From the IMG/VR virus record IMGVR_UViG_3300002835_001139, positions 1 to 23,138 of that record: 23,138 nucleotides of DNA; one strand, 5' to 3'. The translations under genes were made by a program, and so were the position numbers. The notes below the pieces were generated by a model. That model did no database searches, was not told where the DNA came from, and saw only the letters and a program-made list of their open reading frames with translations. The DNA is from a virus. This document shows, piece by piece, positions 1 through 8,330 of the stretch (position 1 is its first letter; each line of letters starts with the position of its first letter).

Positions 1-139
1 CTTCTGCAGGAGCTTCAGCTGGAGCTGCATCATCTGCAACTACTGCTGTATCTTCAACGGCTGCTTCTTCTGCTACTGCTTCGGCTGGTGCCTCAACTGC
101 AACATCTTCGACAACTACGTTTTCTGTATTATCTGACAT
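1..139 (-). CDS. Possible nested in-frame scaffold protein, 3' end outside the window
   Basis: Inside the protease gene an in-frame ATG at codon 264 is preceded by the strongest Shine-Dalgarno in the window (AAGGAGGT, 6-base spacing). The product would start MSDNTENVVVEDV and continue as an acidic Ala/Glu/Val-rich low-complexity chain, typical of scaffolding proteins. Lambda C/Nu3 is the known precedent for a scaffold translated from within the protease frame. Whether it is made separately is inference from the RBS alone. The rest of the gene lies left of the window. Confidence 0.5.
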   Translation of the reverse strand, partial: MSDNTENVVVEDVAVEAPAEAVAEEAAVEDTAVVADDAAPAEAPAE

Positions 140-928
140 TTCATTACCTCCTTCTGCGTTTGCCTGTTTTGCAATTGTTTGTGTTTCAGGCAACGTAAAT
201 CTTGAATGCTTATATGCATCAAGAATTTTATCTATCTCTTTTGACTTATTAACATCTGAACTTTCAACCCAGCCTATTAGTGTGGCTGGCTTTCCAGATA
301 TTGGAGAGTCATATGTTTTTTCTGTTGAGATAAAAACAGAATTGCTGTCTTCGCAATAAAAAATATTTTCAGTTGTAACTTCAGTTGCTATTCCCTTAAA
401 TATCAATGCACCGTTTGCCTTCTGTATAGAAAGAATGTTGCATAGTTCATTTGCTGGAGAATCAACAATAGAAAGCTCAATTAGTTCATAGTTTTTAATA
501 AATCTTACAGTCTTACCGTTTGACTTATTAACTTCGTTGTCTGATTCAAGAATCTTTCCACCTATCGAAAAACCAGAAAGCGTACCATCTAGAACTTTTT
601 CCCAGGTGTCTTGTGCACCCTTTGAAATATATGCATCTACATAGACTCCGTTATAAAATTCTTTTGATGTCGCATCGTAAAAAGTTTCTGGCTTAAATGA
701 AACCATTTTACCTACTGCGTTGGATCCGTGCATCTCACGAATGTTTCCACGGAAACTTTCAAATGCTTTCAGGCTTGACTCTGCTGTTACAACGTCACCT
801 GTTTGATCAACATTGTCTAGTGTGGCAAATCCAGATACAGTTCTTTTTTCACGGTTGACCTTGGTGAAGGGAACCGATAAACTGATGTTGTCGCCATGAC
901 TTGACCACAAAGACTTTTCAATATTCAT
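1..928 (-). CDS. Prohead maturation protease (S78/XkdF-like), 3' end outside the window
   Basis: This protease is expected to process scaffold and capsid proteins during head assembly. I translated it by hand from ATG at 928; the frame stays open to base 1, so the C-terminus is missing. The family signature is visible: His67 in REMHG, Ser118 in LSGFSIGG (51 residues later, much like the His65/Ser115 spacing of HK97 protease), and the downstream block ELIELSIVDSPAN at about 148-160. From about residue 264 the protein becomes Ala/Glu/Val-rich and acidic, as expected of a fused scaffold (delta) region. There is an in-frame stop at 949-947 and no Shine-Dalgarno in front of the ATG, but a TAAAAT box lies 7 bases upstream. 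The gene follows the portal, the usual head-module order. The family call is firm; the exact start is somewhat less so. Confidence 0.85.
   Translation of the reverse strand, partial: MNIEKSLWSSHGDNISLSVPFTKVNREKRTVSGFATLDNVDQTGDVVTAESSLKAFESFRGNIREMHGSNAVGKMVSFKPETFYDATSKEFYNGVYVDAYISKGAQDTWEKVLDGTLSGFSIGGKILESDNEVNKSNGKTVRFIKNYELIELSIVDSPANELCNILSIQKANGALIFKGIATEVTTENIFYCEDSNSVFISTEKTYDSPISGKPATLIGWVESSDVNKSKEIDKILDAYKHSRFTLPETQTIAKQANAEGGNEMSDNTENVVVEDVAVEAPAEAVAEEAAVEDTAVVADDAAPAEAPAE
146..153 (-). promoter_or_regulatory. Strong internal ribosome binding site
   Basis: The minus strand reads AAGGAGGT, an eight-base match to the anti-Shine-Dalgarno, six bases before the in-frame ATG at 139. 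It lies deep inside the protease gene, which has no comparable site at its own start. A second ATG at 144-142 is out of frame and too close to the site. Confidence 0.6.
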
Positions 929-935
929 ATGCTTA

Positions 936-964
936 ATTTTAGCGACTTATACATAAAAAGGCAA
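936..964 (-). promoter_or_regulatory. Candidate promoter, leaderless protease transcript
   Basis: On the minus strand, TTGCCT (964-959) is separated by 17 bases from TAAAAT (941-936), and the protease ATG begins after a further 7 bases. A start site near 928-929 would give an mRNA with almost no leader, which fits the lack of a Shine-Dalgarno. The -35 box is weak (4 of 6). Confidence 0.35.
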
Positions 965-981
965 ATAACAGTTGAGTAGAG

Positions 982-2565
982 TTAGTCAACCTGTCTTCCA
1001 TCGCCCTTAGCATTTCTTCCTTCTCCAGAATTATCTGGGGAAGTTGCCTGTCGGTTTTGGGATCTTTGTCGGGTATTTCCAGCCTGGGCTGTTTGCTCTG
1101 CGGCGTCCTGAGCCTTTAAATCTACTACGTCGTCTCCGCCTTCTAGTGGAATCATTCCCTTTCTAATTCTAACTTCATTAGGGGTAATTACCTGCATTCT
1201 TAAATATCTTTCATCGATTTTAGATTGAGTATCTTCATCGGTAAGGGTTAATTCATTAAATTTAAGAGTTAATGCGTCTGTCTTTTCCTCAAATATTTTA
1301 TTTAATTTTTTCTCTAAAATCATTTGTGCTGGGCGACAAACCTGCTCTTTAAATGTTTTATCTGCATCACGAGCTACCGCTAAATTTACTCCTTCTGGAG
1401 TTCCAATTTTATTAATTGGGACACGGTGGGCCAATAGGATTTCATCTCTATTTGATTTGCGGTAAACATTAAATGAAGATTCCTGTGGATTTGCTTCCAC
1501 TGGCTCCATCTTAAATTCTGTCTTTGAGTCTGGGGTATCTCCTGGAAGTGGAATATATAGGGATCTATGATTCTTTCCTTTTAGTCCCACCTGGAAAAAC
1601 TCAAGCAATTTTCTTTCTGATTCTGCTGAAAGCTTTGCTCCCTTAACTGTAATAATATATCTTGGAACAGCCTTGTTTTCAAAGTAATCTAGGTTGTATC
1701 TGCCAGATAATTCATTACCTGCCAAAGAGACTTGAGCTGCAATAATATCTGCCACTCCATAATAATTATTCATCGGAGTGTACTTCTTCAAATGTATAAT
1801 TTCATTTGGTCGGTCTTCTTGACCAGCAATTGGATTCTCTGTTTCTGTGTCTCCAAAGTTTTTAAAGTAAACAGCCTTTCCGTATAGCAGTTGAATAAAT
1901 CCATCTCTAAGTCTACGCACACGCATTGTCTTTGCTGGGATGTGGCCAATATATCCAATGTTTCCATTTGTCGTTCTACCAATTTCAATATAGCCATTGC
2001 CTGTTGCTTCGTAATCTGTAAAAACCTTAATCAGTGTTTGTGTAAATGTATCTTCATCATTTGTTGTATCAAGCCATGTGTGCAGATCTTGCCTTAGCTT
2101 ACTTAGCTTTCTACGTGCTCTTTCAAGTGACTTGTCGTCTGTAAGTGAATCAATGGCGTCATTTGTTTTCTTTGTCTCTATAAAATCATATCCTAAGCCA
2201 ACAATGTTTGCAACTTTAGCATTAATTGCAGCGTAGTTATATGTTGAAATCTCATATACCTTTGAAAGGTATTCTAGGTTGTATGGAGGTTCTACTAGGT
2301 CGAACATAGCATAGCCAGTAATTGCTTGTGCTAATAAATTTTGCTGTGTGCCAGTCTCTTCTCTACCAGTAAATGATTTAGAAAATTCTCTGCTCATCTT
2401 GCGCTTAAAAGATGTTCCAAGACCTCTTACTTTTTTAAGATCTTCTAGTCCTACCGCAAATGGGTCATTGCTAATTTCATCTTTCTTTAAAGAAAACCAA
2501 TCGGCATTGTTTGAAATATTAATTATGTTTTCTGAGTTGTCCTCATCAAGAAATTCTACGCTCAT
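982..2565 (-). CDS. Phage portal protein (PBSX/HK97 type)
   Basis: The portal forms the dodecameric ring at the capsid vertex through which DNA is packaged and the tail attaches. The 527-aa protein has the PBSX-family pattern: a variable N-terminus, a block around 95-125 where the chain meets the head (VYEISTYNYAAINAKVANI), then TDYEATGNGYIEIGR, a stretch with P-A-x-T-M-R-V-R-R, and a central conserved block with YGVADIIAA and the GRYNLDYFENKAVPRYII motif. HRVPINKIG is another portal hallmark. The last 50 or so residues are polar, Gln/Asn-rich and probably disordered. Its ATG overlaps the stop of the upstream 113-aa gene (ATGA), so the two are probably translationally coupled. Head genes follow directly. 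Length is normal for the family. Confidence 0.88.
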   Translation of the reverse strand: MSVEFLDEDNSENIINISNNADWFSLKKDEISNDPFAVGLEDLKKVRGLGTSFKRKMSREFSKSFTGREETGTQQNLLAQAITGYAMFDLVEPPYNLEYLSKVYEISTYNYAAINAKVANIVGLGYDFIETKKTNDAIDSLTDDKSLERARRKLSKLRQDLHTWLDTTNDEDTFTQTLIKVFTDYEATGNGYIEIGRTTNGNIGYIGHIPAKTMRVRRLRDGFIQLLYGKAVYFKNFGDTETENPIAGQEDRPNEIIHLKKYTPMNNYYGVADIIAAQVSLAGNELSGRYNLDYFENKAVPRYIITVKGAKLSAESERKLLEFFQVGLKGKNHRSLYIPLPGDTPDSKTEFKMEPVEANPQESSFNVYRKSNRDEILLAHRVPINKIGTPEGVNLAVARDADKTFKEQVCRPAQMILEKKLNKIFEEKTDALTLKFNELTLTDEDTQSKIDERYLRMQVITPNEVRIRKGMIPLEGGDDVVDLKAQDAAEQTAQAGNTRQRSQNRQATSPDNSGEGRNAKGDGRQVD

Positions 2566-2903
2566 TTTATACCCCGTAATTTTTTCATTTCGTCTTTATA
2601 GTTTCCAATATCTAGTGGGTCTGGAACTAGTCCCCAGTCTAGTCTTTGCTTTTGGTGTTGGAATTCTTCATCGTCAATCTTTCTTCTTCCAGAAAGAAAT
2701 TTAGGCCCGCCTTCATATATGCCGAATGAGCGAACTTCTCTAGCCAAAGCATCGATCTTGGATCTATTTCCTTTTTTGGACGTGACTGAAAGAAAATTGC
2801 CATCATCGTCTCCAATCCATCTACCATCTGGCATTTGCCAAACATATATCCCAAGAGTTGTTTCCTCTTCAAGGATTTTAGAATTTATTCGGTTGATATC
2901 CAT
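2562..2903 (-). CDS. Small phage protein of unknown function next to the portal
   Basis: A 113-aa soluble, charged protein without signal peptide or membrane segment. The central part MPDGRWIGDDDGNFLSV and the C-terminal part with SGRRKIDDEEF and WGLVPDPLDIGNY look conserved in style, and I have the impression of similar small proteins beside portal genes in actinobacterial phages, but I cannot name a family. It ends in an ATGA overlap with the portal gene, so a role in head or neck assembly is a context guess only. The start at ATG 2903 has no Shine-Dalgarno; a TAAAAT box ends 8 bases upstream, which would suit a leaderless transcript. The 61 bases between it and the LamG gene hold that promoter candidate. 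Confidence 0.7.
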   Translation of the reverse strand: MDINRINSKILEEETTLGIYVWQMPDGRWIGDDDGNFLSVTSKKGNRSKIDALAREVRSFGIYEGGPKFLSGRRKIDDEEFQHQKQRLDWGLVPDPLDIGNYKDEMKKLRGIK

Positions 2904-2911
2904 AGTAATTT

Positions 2912-2940
2912 ATTTTACCATTACTTCCCGCTTAAGTCCA
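2912..2940 (-). promoter_or_regulatory. Candidate promoter for the head genes
   Basis: On the minus strand, TGGACT (2940-2935, 4 of 6) and TAAAAT (2917-2912, 5 of 6) are 17 bases apart; the ATG at 2903 follows after 8 bases and has no Shine-Dalgarno. A perfect TTGACA also lies just upstream at 2951-2946 but is 28 bases from the TAAAAT box. It would drive the small gene, portal and protease. Confidence 0.4.
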
Positions 2941-2964
2941 GCTTTTGTCAACCAGTAGGACAAA

Positions 2965-4737
2965 TTATTTGTTTTGGAGTACAATCCAGTCATTGTCGTA
3001 GAACTCTACTGAGTTTTCTGTCAACGTAATGGACGAATCATCTGCTACAGTAGCAGATCTTCCAATATGCATGTTGTAATGAGACAGTGCGGTAGGGGCT
3101 GTAAATGTAGATGGATAGTAAGAGATATATTGATATAGGCTAGAAGGGCCACCTGTTGCTGAATGATTAAATAATATTTGGCCTGTAATTGGTCCACTTG
3201 TTACAATTATAATATGATAAAGCTCGTTTGGGGTAAATACAGAGCTTATATTTGTCTGAGATGTTCTATCTACCCCATTAACATAAATAGCAGATATATT
3301 AGATTTAGTAATAGTTCCATTAGTAGCCCAAGAATATCCTGCTGCTACAAAGTCTCCATTTGCCGTGCTTGATATAATAGAGTTTGATGTAAGGTCTGAT
3401 AGAGTTAAAAATAACTCTATTGTCTTTATTGATTCTGCGGTGTTAATTTTAAATCCCGCCCCATCTGCTGTTGTCACACCATTTAGCTTTTGGCGGGACA
3501 AGATAGGATATTTAACTCGTCCTAGCGTAATATCTTTTGAGGCAAATCCAGCTGTGCCCTCTATTGTATAAATATAATCGGGGTTGCTTATTGAATATAG
3601 GATCTGATCTTTATAGAAACAAAGTAGTAGGTTGTATAGTCTTGGAATAAATTTAGATGTATCTGATGATGCAAATGTTATCTCAAGATAAAGGGTTCTT
3701 TCAGAACTAAATGATCCTAATTTAAATTGAGGAATTGCTCTTCCATTAGAACAGGCTTGCCATGTTGTTCCATCTGTAGAAGTTCTTACAGACACCCCAT
3801 TATCGCCGCTCCACTCTATCTTAGAGGAGTCTAAGTCGAATCCTGCAGGAATTGCTATGGCATCTACAACAACTACGCTCTTAGAGGCTGCAGAGTCCGT
3901 TTTGTTTATTTCAAGGCATTTCTCTTGGATGTTATATGTTAAATCTTCTGATGCAAAAATTTCTAGCGGCTTATTAGCTGGATAGGCAAAGTTAAATTGT
4001 TTGCTAACGCTATCGTCGTATATTTCAAACAACGTACCGCTATCTGGGTAAGAAACTTGAAATGGTGAAGTAGTGCCAGAATAATTATAATGTTCTAAAA
4101 TTCTATCTGAGCCAAGAGCATACCTGTAAACTGCTGGAGCATCTACAATGAATGAATCGGACGCATTTCCTGTTGGACCTAGTTTTAATGTAATTGTTGG
4201 GCTAGTAAACTTGTAATTATTTAAAGATTTGCTTGCTGCAAATTTGCCGTCTACATATAAAGACATTTCTGTAATAGAATACGTGGCTACAATATGATGA
4301 GATTGGCTAATATTGGGTAAAGTATAATCAAGTCTTTCCGCTTCAAGTTTAAATACTATGTTACCCTTTTCGTAAAAAATACCGATATTATTTGTTGAGT
4401 CTGCAAATATAGTTGTTAACCCAGTTGTAGTAATTTTAGGGTAAATCCAAACTTCTAATGAAAATGCGTTATCTGATGAGTTATTATCTGCAAATCCACC
4501 ATCGGCGGTAGATCCATAGTAATCTTTGGTTACTGGTAAAGTAATGTACTTTGTGTTTGTTATTAATGATCCATTTGCCCCGCCAGCAACAAGTGGAATA
4601 AGCCCCGTAGAAATTGCCCCCGTGTAGGTTCCAGAATTACCACATCCAGAAACGTCGGTTGCGGTAGTGCCAGACAGCTCGTCTAGCGGCCAAAAGCCAA
4701 TAGGGTAATCGTTTATTACTTTAAGTTGGTAGCTCAT
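2965..4737 (-). CDS. LamG/concanavalin A-like domain virion protein
   Basis: A 590-aa protein with a laminin-G-like jelly-roll at the N-terminus. The family signs are YPIGFWPLDELSG at 11-23, SLEVWIYP at 93-100, SHHIVATYS at 146-154 and MSLYVDGK at 158-165. A second region at about 420-530 (IKTIELFLTLSD, then IYVNGVDRT and LYHIIIVTSG) looks like another copy of the same fold. The middle is beta-rich without a recognised motif. Such domains bind carbohydrates or protein surfaces and are frequent in phage tail and baseplate appendages, so a role in adhesion is likely; the precise position in the virion cannot be told. It follows the oxygenase operon after 31 bases and has its own -10-like box; no Shine-Dalgarno precedes the ATG. 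Confidence 0.75.
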   Translation of the reverse strand: MSYQLKVINDYPIGFWPLDELSGTTATDVSGCGNSGTYTGAISTGLIPLVAGGANGSLITNTKYITLPVTKDYYGSTADGGFADNNSSDNAFSLEVWIYPKITTTGLTTIFADSTNNIGIFYEKGNIVFKLEAERLDYTLPNISQSHHIVATYSITEMSLYVDGKFAASKSLNNYKFTSPTITLKLGPTGNASDSFIVDAPAVYRYALGSDRILEHYNYSGTTSPFQVSYPDSGTLFEIYDDSVSKQFNFAYPANKPLEIFASEDLTYNIQEKCLEINKTDSAASKSVVVVDAIAIPAGFDLDSSKIEWSGDNGVSVRTSTDGTTWQACSNGRAIPQFKLGSFSSERTLYLEITFASSDTSKFIPRLYNLLLCFYKDQILYSISNPDYIYTIEGTAGFASKDITLGRVKYPILSRQKLNGVTTADGAGFKINTAESIKTIELFLTLSDLTSNSIISSTANGDFVAAGYSWATNGTITKSNISAIYVNGVDRTSQTNISSVFTPNELYHIIIVTSGPITGQILFNHSATGGPSSLYQYISYYPSTFTAPTALSHYNMHIGRSATVADDSSITLTENSVEFYDNDWIVLQNK

Positions 4738-4743
4738 CTTATT

Positions 4744-4749
4744 ATTATA
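4744..4749 (-). promoter_or_regulatory. Consensus -10 box for a leaderless LamG transcript
   Basis: The minus strand has a perfect TATAAT at 4749-4744, ending 6 bases before the ATG at 4737. No TTGACA-like element lies at 16-18 bases (the positions read AT-rich). There is no Shine-Dalgarno close to the start. The distance puts the expected transcription start on, or one base from, the A of the ATG. Confidence 0.4.
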
Positions 4750-4768
4750 TACCTATTTCCTTTATATA

Positions 4769-5374
4769 TTATTTTCTAAAGAAAAAGATTGCAACCATAT
4801 ACTTTGTACCCTCTGTTGTTGGCAAAGGCTCATGCAAAATTCCATGGGACTTGAATACGACTGCGCTTCCAGGCTTTGGCTTAACAGAAAGGTTGTCATT
4901 AGGAAAAGCCAGGTCTCCACCCTGATAATTATCGTTTAAGTAAAAAACAATTGAAACTGTGCCTGTCAAGTGCTGTGGGCTATAGTCTGGATCCCAGTCA
5001 GTATGTGGGCCCATTTCTGTAGAATTGTTATATTTATATATCTTGCAATGTGTTGGGAGATCCCCTAAATCTATTTGATGTGCCGAAGCGTACTCTTCTG
5101 CTATTTGTATTGCCCTATAATGAATCATACTGGCAAACTTAGAGTTATGCCTGTCTCTATTATTATTATTTAAAACATTTTTATAATTGATTGTTTTTTC
5201 ATAACCATACTGAACAGTTTTGCATGAAGAATTCCATGGCTCCCATTTACTTATCTGAGAGCCCATATCTTGAAATTGATCCATTAATTCAATTTCTTTT
5301 ATTAACTCTTCAGGGTTGTCAAATACTTCTGTATAGTAATGTATATCTGGAGTAAGTATTTCTTTAAGCATCAT
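4769..5374 (-). CDS. 2-oxoglutarate/Fe(II) oxygenase (P4H-like), sixth of the cluster
   Basis: A dioxygenase of the prolyl 4-hydroxylase type, which couples 2-oxoglutarate decarboxylation to hydroxylation of a substrate. Counting from the start chosen here, iron ligands are His124 and Asp126 (GPHTDWD) and His181 (ILHEPLP); Lys191 (EGTKY) would bind 2-oxoglutarate. The block YLNDNYQGGDLAF followed by KPKPG is the typical beta-barrel core. At 201 aa it is little more than the catalytic domain. A longer frame opens at 5419 but lies inside the preceding gene; ATG 5374 has AAAGG five bases upstream and overlaps the previous stop by 11 bases (ATG 5371 is an alternative). It is the last gene of the operon. 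The substrate is unknown. Confidence 0.82.
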   Translation of the reverse strand: MMLKEILTPDIHYYTEVFDNPEELIKEIELMDQFQDMGSQISKWEPWNSSCKTVQYGYEKTINYKNVLNNNNRDRHNSKFASMIHYRAIQIAEEYASAHQIDLGDLPTHCKIYKYNNSTEMGPHTDWDPDYSPQHLTGTVSIVFYLNDNYQGGDLAFPNDNLSVKPKPGSAVVFKSHGILHEPLPTTEGTKYMVAIFFFRK

Positions 5375-6074
5375 ACTTACCTTTATGTGTTGGTGGAGTT
5401 CCCCTTTTCTTAAGATCATTCCACTCTTCGTAAGTTTTTTCTTGTTCTGCTCTTGTTTCTTTAAGTTCGGCTTCCCACTCAGCTATTTGTTCTGGTGTAT
5501 AAACTGCATCAGCATCATCCCAAAACGATCCCACTGTATATCTTTCTGCCTTTTCAACCATCGTGACTTCATGCTCGTTGCCATATCCACCTTTAAAGAA
5601 AGCAAGTCTACCAGGCTTTGGCTTTATTGCAATATCATGATGTTTAAAGTTTAAAAACCCTCCATCAAAATTATCATTTAGATAAAGGAATCCTGCATAT
5701 TTACTTTTATAGAATGCGGAAGGCTTTCCGTCTTCATGGGTATTATCTGAGTGAAAACCTGCAAATGCTCCTATTACCCACTTTTGTGCGTGGTAACTTA
5801 CTTCTGATAACTCTTTGTTAAAACAGGTTTCCCCTGCTAGTTTAACTTTTTCTTTTAGTATAGAAAAATAATCTTTAGGCAAGCCAAATAGAAGTAGGTT
5901 ATCGTCCCAAGGCCAGTAGCCCATGGCAAGAGATCCGTAAAAAGAAATTTGATTCCACTTTAAATGACCAGCGTCGGTAATTGCGTCAAAATAAGCAATT
6001 ATTTTTTGGCATTCTTCTTCTGTAATTAAACCATCAACAACAAAAACATCATCCTTAAGCGATACAATTTCCAT
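5364..6074 (-). CDS. 2-oxoglutarate/Fe(II) oxygenase (P4H-like), fifth of the cluster
   Basis: A 236-aa dioxygenase with a complete facial triad: His108 and Asp110 (GFHSDNTHEDG), His168 (NEHEV), and Arg178 (KAERYTVGSF) for 2-oxoglutarate. The core YLNDNFDGGFLNF plus KPKPG matches its neighbours. Unlike them it carries a C-terminal extension of about 50 residues rich in Glu, Lys and Trp (EWEAELKETRAEQEKTYEEW), probably helical. The start is ATG 6074, sharing one base with the previous stop (TAATG), with GGAG five bases upstream; the GTG at 6080 is ruled out because it overlaps that GGAG. The substrate cannot be predicted; sequence similarity to the other five looks low outside the core. Confidence 0.83.
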   Translation of the reverse strand: MEIVSLKDDVFVVDGLITEEECQKIIAYFDAITDAGHLKWNQISFYGSLAMGYWPWDDNLLLFGLPKDYFSILKEKVKLAGETCFNKELSEVSYHAQKWVIGAFAGFHSDNTHEDGKPSAFYKSKYAGFLYLNDNFDGGFLNFKHHDIAIKPKPGRLAFFKGGYGNEHEVTMVEKAERYTVGSFWDDADAVYTPEQIAEWEAELKETRAEQEKTYEEWNDLKKRGTPPTHKGKYDA

Positions 6075-6934
6075 TAGCACTCCGTCTTATCTTTATCTTC
6101 TAGACTATCGATATAATCTATATGATCTTGTATTTCTTTTTCAGTTGGAACCTTTAGTTTTCCATTTTCAAATACTAGGTTCCCGCCATATACATCTAGG
6201 CTCATTCTTCTTTTTTCCATTTCAGCCCATTTTGTTGCACCGTATTTTAATTGGTTTTCTAGCCATTCATCAGACCCCTTATATGGATAAACCATAAAGT
6301 TTCTGATTAAATATTTATTTCCTTTAGTCGCCGTTCTTACGCCATGATAGTATCCTTCTCCAGAAGGAAATACCATTATGTCTCCTGCCTCTGGCTTGTA
6401 TGCGGGAACAAATTCTCCATTAACATAAAACTCAATTTCTCCGCCTTCATAGTCGTCATTTATATAAACCGTACAGGTTATATAAAATTTATTTCCTGGA
6501 GCATCCTTATCTGTTTGTTTAAAATCTGTGTGATACTGCATTGTTAAATTATTCTTTAAAGAATCTACGTTAGTAAAATATTTGCAAAATGATGATGAGC
6601 CGAGCTCTGCTCCTTCTGGAAGGTCAACATTATATTTCTTTATGTAGTCTTCAAGAGCAATATTATATGCATCCCAAACTGTTTCTGCAGCCCAATACTC
6701 TTTGTCAAAAGTTTCATTTTTGCCACGTAGGTTATCCATAGCACCCTTAAATTTTGTTGATGAGTATGTGCCAAAGGAGCTCCATCTAGTCCACGGAACA
6801 AAATAATGTTCATCTGAATCTTTTTCAATGTTTTCTGTAGACTTTACAACATCAAAAATTTCCTTATGATCTGGAAGTAAACCTTTGTAAATTTCAATTC
6901 TGGGATACAGGGTCTTTGATACTATATTATCCAT
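6074..6934 (-). CDS. 2-oxoglutarate/Fe(II) oxygenase (P4H-like), fourth of the cluster
   Basis: At 286 aa this is the longest oxygenase of the set. His135 and Asp137 (QYHTDF), His197 (YYHGV) and Lys207 (KGNKYLIRNF) form the metal and 2-oxoglutarate site; YINDDYEGGEIEFY and the KPEAGD turn mark the double-stranded beta-helix. The N-terminal 100 residues and the 70-residue C-terminal extension (KWAEMEKRRMSLDVYGG onwards) are not shared with the neighbours and may define substrate or partner binding. It begins 8 bases inside the preceding gene with AGGAG upstream and ends in a TAATG overlap, so it is coupled on both sides. Confidence 0.84.
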   Translation of the reverse strand: MDNIVSKTLYPRIEIYKGLLPDHKEIFDVVKSTENIEKDSDEHYFVPWTRWSSFGTYSSTKFKGAMDNLRGKNETFDKEYWAAETVWDAYNIALEDYIKKYNVDLPEGAELGSSSFCKYFTNVDSLKNNLTMQYHTDFKQTDKDAPGNKFYITCTVYINDDYEGGEIEFYVNGEFVPAYKPEAGDIMVFPSGEGYYHGVRTATKGNKYLIRNFMVYPYKGSDEWLENQLKYGATKWAEMEKRRMSLDVYGGNLVFENGKLKVPTEKEIQDHIDYIDSLEDKDKTEC

Positions 6935-7610
6935 TTATTTTTTCTCCTAATTTAGTTATAGTCCAAAACCAAGGTGAGGTGTATCTTGTTCCTTCTGTAA
7001 TAATATCGACACCATGTATATAGTTTAAATCACCTGGAAAAAAATATGCCGCTCTAGCTTTTGGCTTAAAAGCAATTTCTTGTTTTGGAAAATGCAATCT
7101 ACCACCTTCGTAATCTTCATTTAAATAGATTACTGTCCCAATGTCATACCATGGAAAATTGTTTGCAGTTCCCTTATCTGGTCCTTCGTGCAATTCTTTA
7201 TCTGCGTGTGGCCACTGCATAGAGCCAACTGGCCATCTAACAAGGCATGGGCCTGTAGGCTTTACCTCTACATTAAAATGCTTTTCAATCATTACTCTTA
7301 GTCTTTCAATTATTGACTCTAGCATTACTGAAACAGCTGGATCTGACTCATCTAAAGATTTTCTTGTTGCAACACGGTTTGCCCATACGTTGTGTTGATA
7401 GATGATTGTTCCATTCTCATTTTTAACATCTTGGCCCTGATCCCAAACTTCATTATTTTTAATAAAATTTAAAAGGTATTCGTTTTCTTCTTCCGTTAAC
7501 AAGTTCTCTATTTCAACAATGTTTTCTTTACCATTGCCAAAATAACCAGAAGGCGTGATTGATGTTCTGTGCTTTCTAATATCCGAAGGGTTCTCTACAG
7601 TGTTTTCCAT
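6927..7610 (-). CDS. 2-oxoglutarate/Fe(II) oxygenase (P4H-like), third of the cluster
   Basis: A 227-aa dioxygenase with His135 and Asp137 (WPHADKE), His199 (YIHGVDI) and Arg209 (EGTRYTSPWF). The core reads IYLNEDYEGGRLHFP followed by KPKA. A stretch around 138-155 (HEGPDKGTANNFPW), inserted after the HxD motif, is not seen in the other five and sits at the active-site mouth in this fold, so it may shape the substrate pocket. AGGA precedes the ATG, 9 bases after the stop of the DUF6065-like gene. Chain length and motif spacing are normal for the phage members of the family. Substrate unknown. Confidence 0.85.
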   Translation of the reverse strand: MENTVENPSDIRKHRTSITPSGYFGNGKENIVEIENLLTEEENEYLLNFIKNNEVWDQGQDVKNENGTIIYQHNVWANRVATRKSLDESDPAVSVMLESIIERLRVMIEKHFNVEVKPTGPCLVRWPVGSMQWPHADKELHEGPDKGTANNFPWYDIGTVIYLNEDYEGGRLHFPKQEIAFKPKARAAYFFPGDLNYIHGVDIITEGTRYTSPWFWTITKLGEKING

Positions 7611-7619
7611 TTATTTTTC

Positions 7620-8330
7620 CTATTCATATTTCTTGGGTACCCAGGTATTTTTTTTATATACTCCAGTATTTGCTCTATATATGGCCACATGGTCATTGTG
7701 TCTTTTTTGCATTTCTTGATACGTATACAAATTAAACTCTGATTTCCATTCTTCTCTTTTGATTGGAATTATTTGTGCATAGGGAGTTCCTTTTGGAATA
7801 ATTCCTTTAAAGCCATCTCTAATAAAAAATGGCATTAGCCCTGGCGGGGCATACCTATCACTATCAATTATACCGCCTACCGTTAAAAAAGGCAGCTCAA
7901 AATTATTAATAGGCTGTACAACTAAAGCGCTATACCCTTCTGGAAGGGTAAATCCCCAATTTGGATACCAGTGATAAACAAATTTATAATATCCTTCTGG
8001 ATAATGAAATTCTCCCATGTGCGAACGAATTGAAACAAAGTCATCAAATCCTGGCTCTGCTTGCACTAATGTGTATCCGTCTTTTATAAAAACATTAATG
8101 TCGCATGGTGTTGTAAGCATATATCCTGTCGTAAAAATATCATGTAAGGCTGGACAGGCTTTAAAGCCTGGGCCTCTTTGATTGTCTGGAGGACCGACTA
8201 CATCATTTCCTTCAAAATCTTTCCAGTACTTGCTAGCATTCTTAAACCATCCTGGCATAACATTTTTTGTAGGGCTTGGAACAAGATCTTTATTGTTATA
8301 GTGTCTATTTGAATTAAAAACAATTTTCAT
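7620..8330 (-). CDS. DUF6065-like protein, second copy
   Basis: A 236-aa protein with no signal peptide or membrane segment. It starts with a region containing LVPSPTKNVMPGWFK, then FKACPALHDIFTTGYML, a Tyr/Trp-rich middle (HWYPNWGF), and a block LPEGYSALVVQPINNF, GGIIDSDRY, and finally IIPKGTPYAQIIPIKRE. The last block resembles IKAGQPVIAILPISLTE in the neighbouring upstream gene, so I regard the two as distant paralogues with a probably beta-rich, cupin-like fold. The function of the family is not known to me. Its ATG overlaps the preceding stop (ATGA). Its place within the oxygenase operon suggests a shared task, for example presenting or binding the same substrate. Confidence 0.65.
   Translation of the reverse strand: MKIVFNSNRHYNNKDLVPSPTKNVMPGWFKNASKYWKDFEGNDVVGPPDNQRGPGFKACPALHDIFTTGYMLTTPCDINVFIKDGYTLVQAEPGFDDFVSIRSHMGEFHYPEGYYKFVYHWYPNWGFTLPEGYSALVVQPINNFELPFLTVGGIIDSDRYAPPGLMPFFIRDGFKGIIPKGTPYAQIIPIKREEWKSEFNLYTYQEMQKRHNDHVAIYRANTGVYKKNTWVPKKYE

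Noticed and set aside
2946-2951. Perfect TTGACA before the 113-aa gene as -35 box
   Set aside because: The TAAAAT box is 28 bases away and nothing suitable lies at 16-18 bases; the weaker TGGACT at 17 bases fits better.
5375-5419. Longer start for the last oxygenase
   Set aside because: The extra 15 codons lie in the previous gene, lack an RBS and do not look like the family; ATG 5374 has AAAGG at proper spacing.
6075-6080. GTG start two codons upstream for the fifth oxygenase
   Set aside because: The GTG overlaps the GGAG that serves the ATG at 6074.
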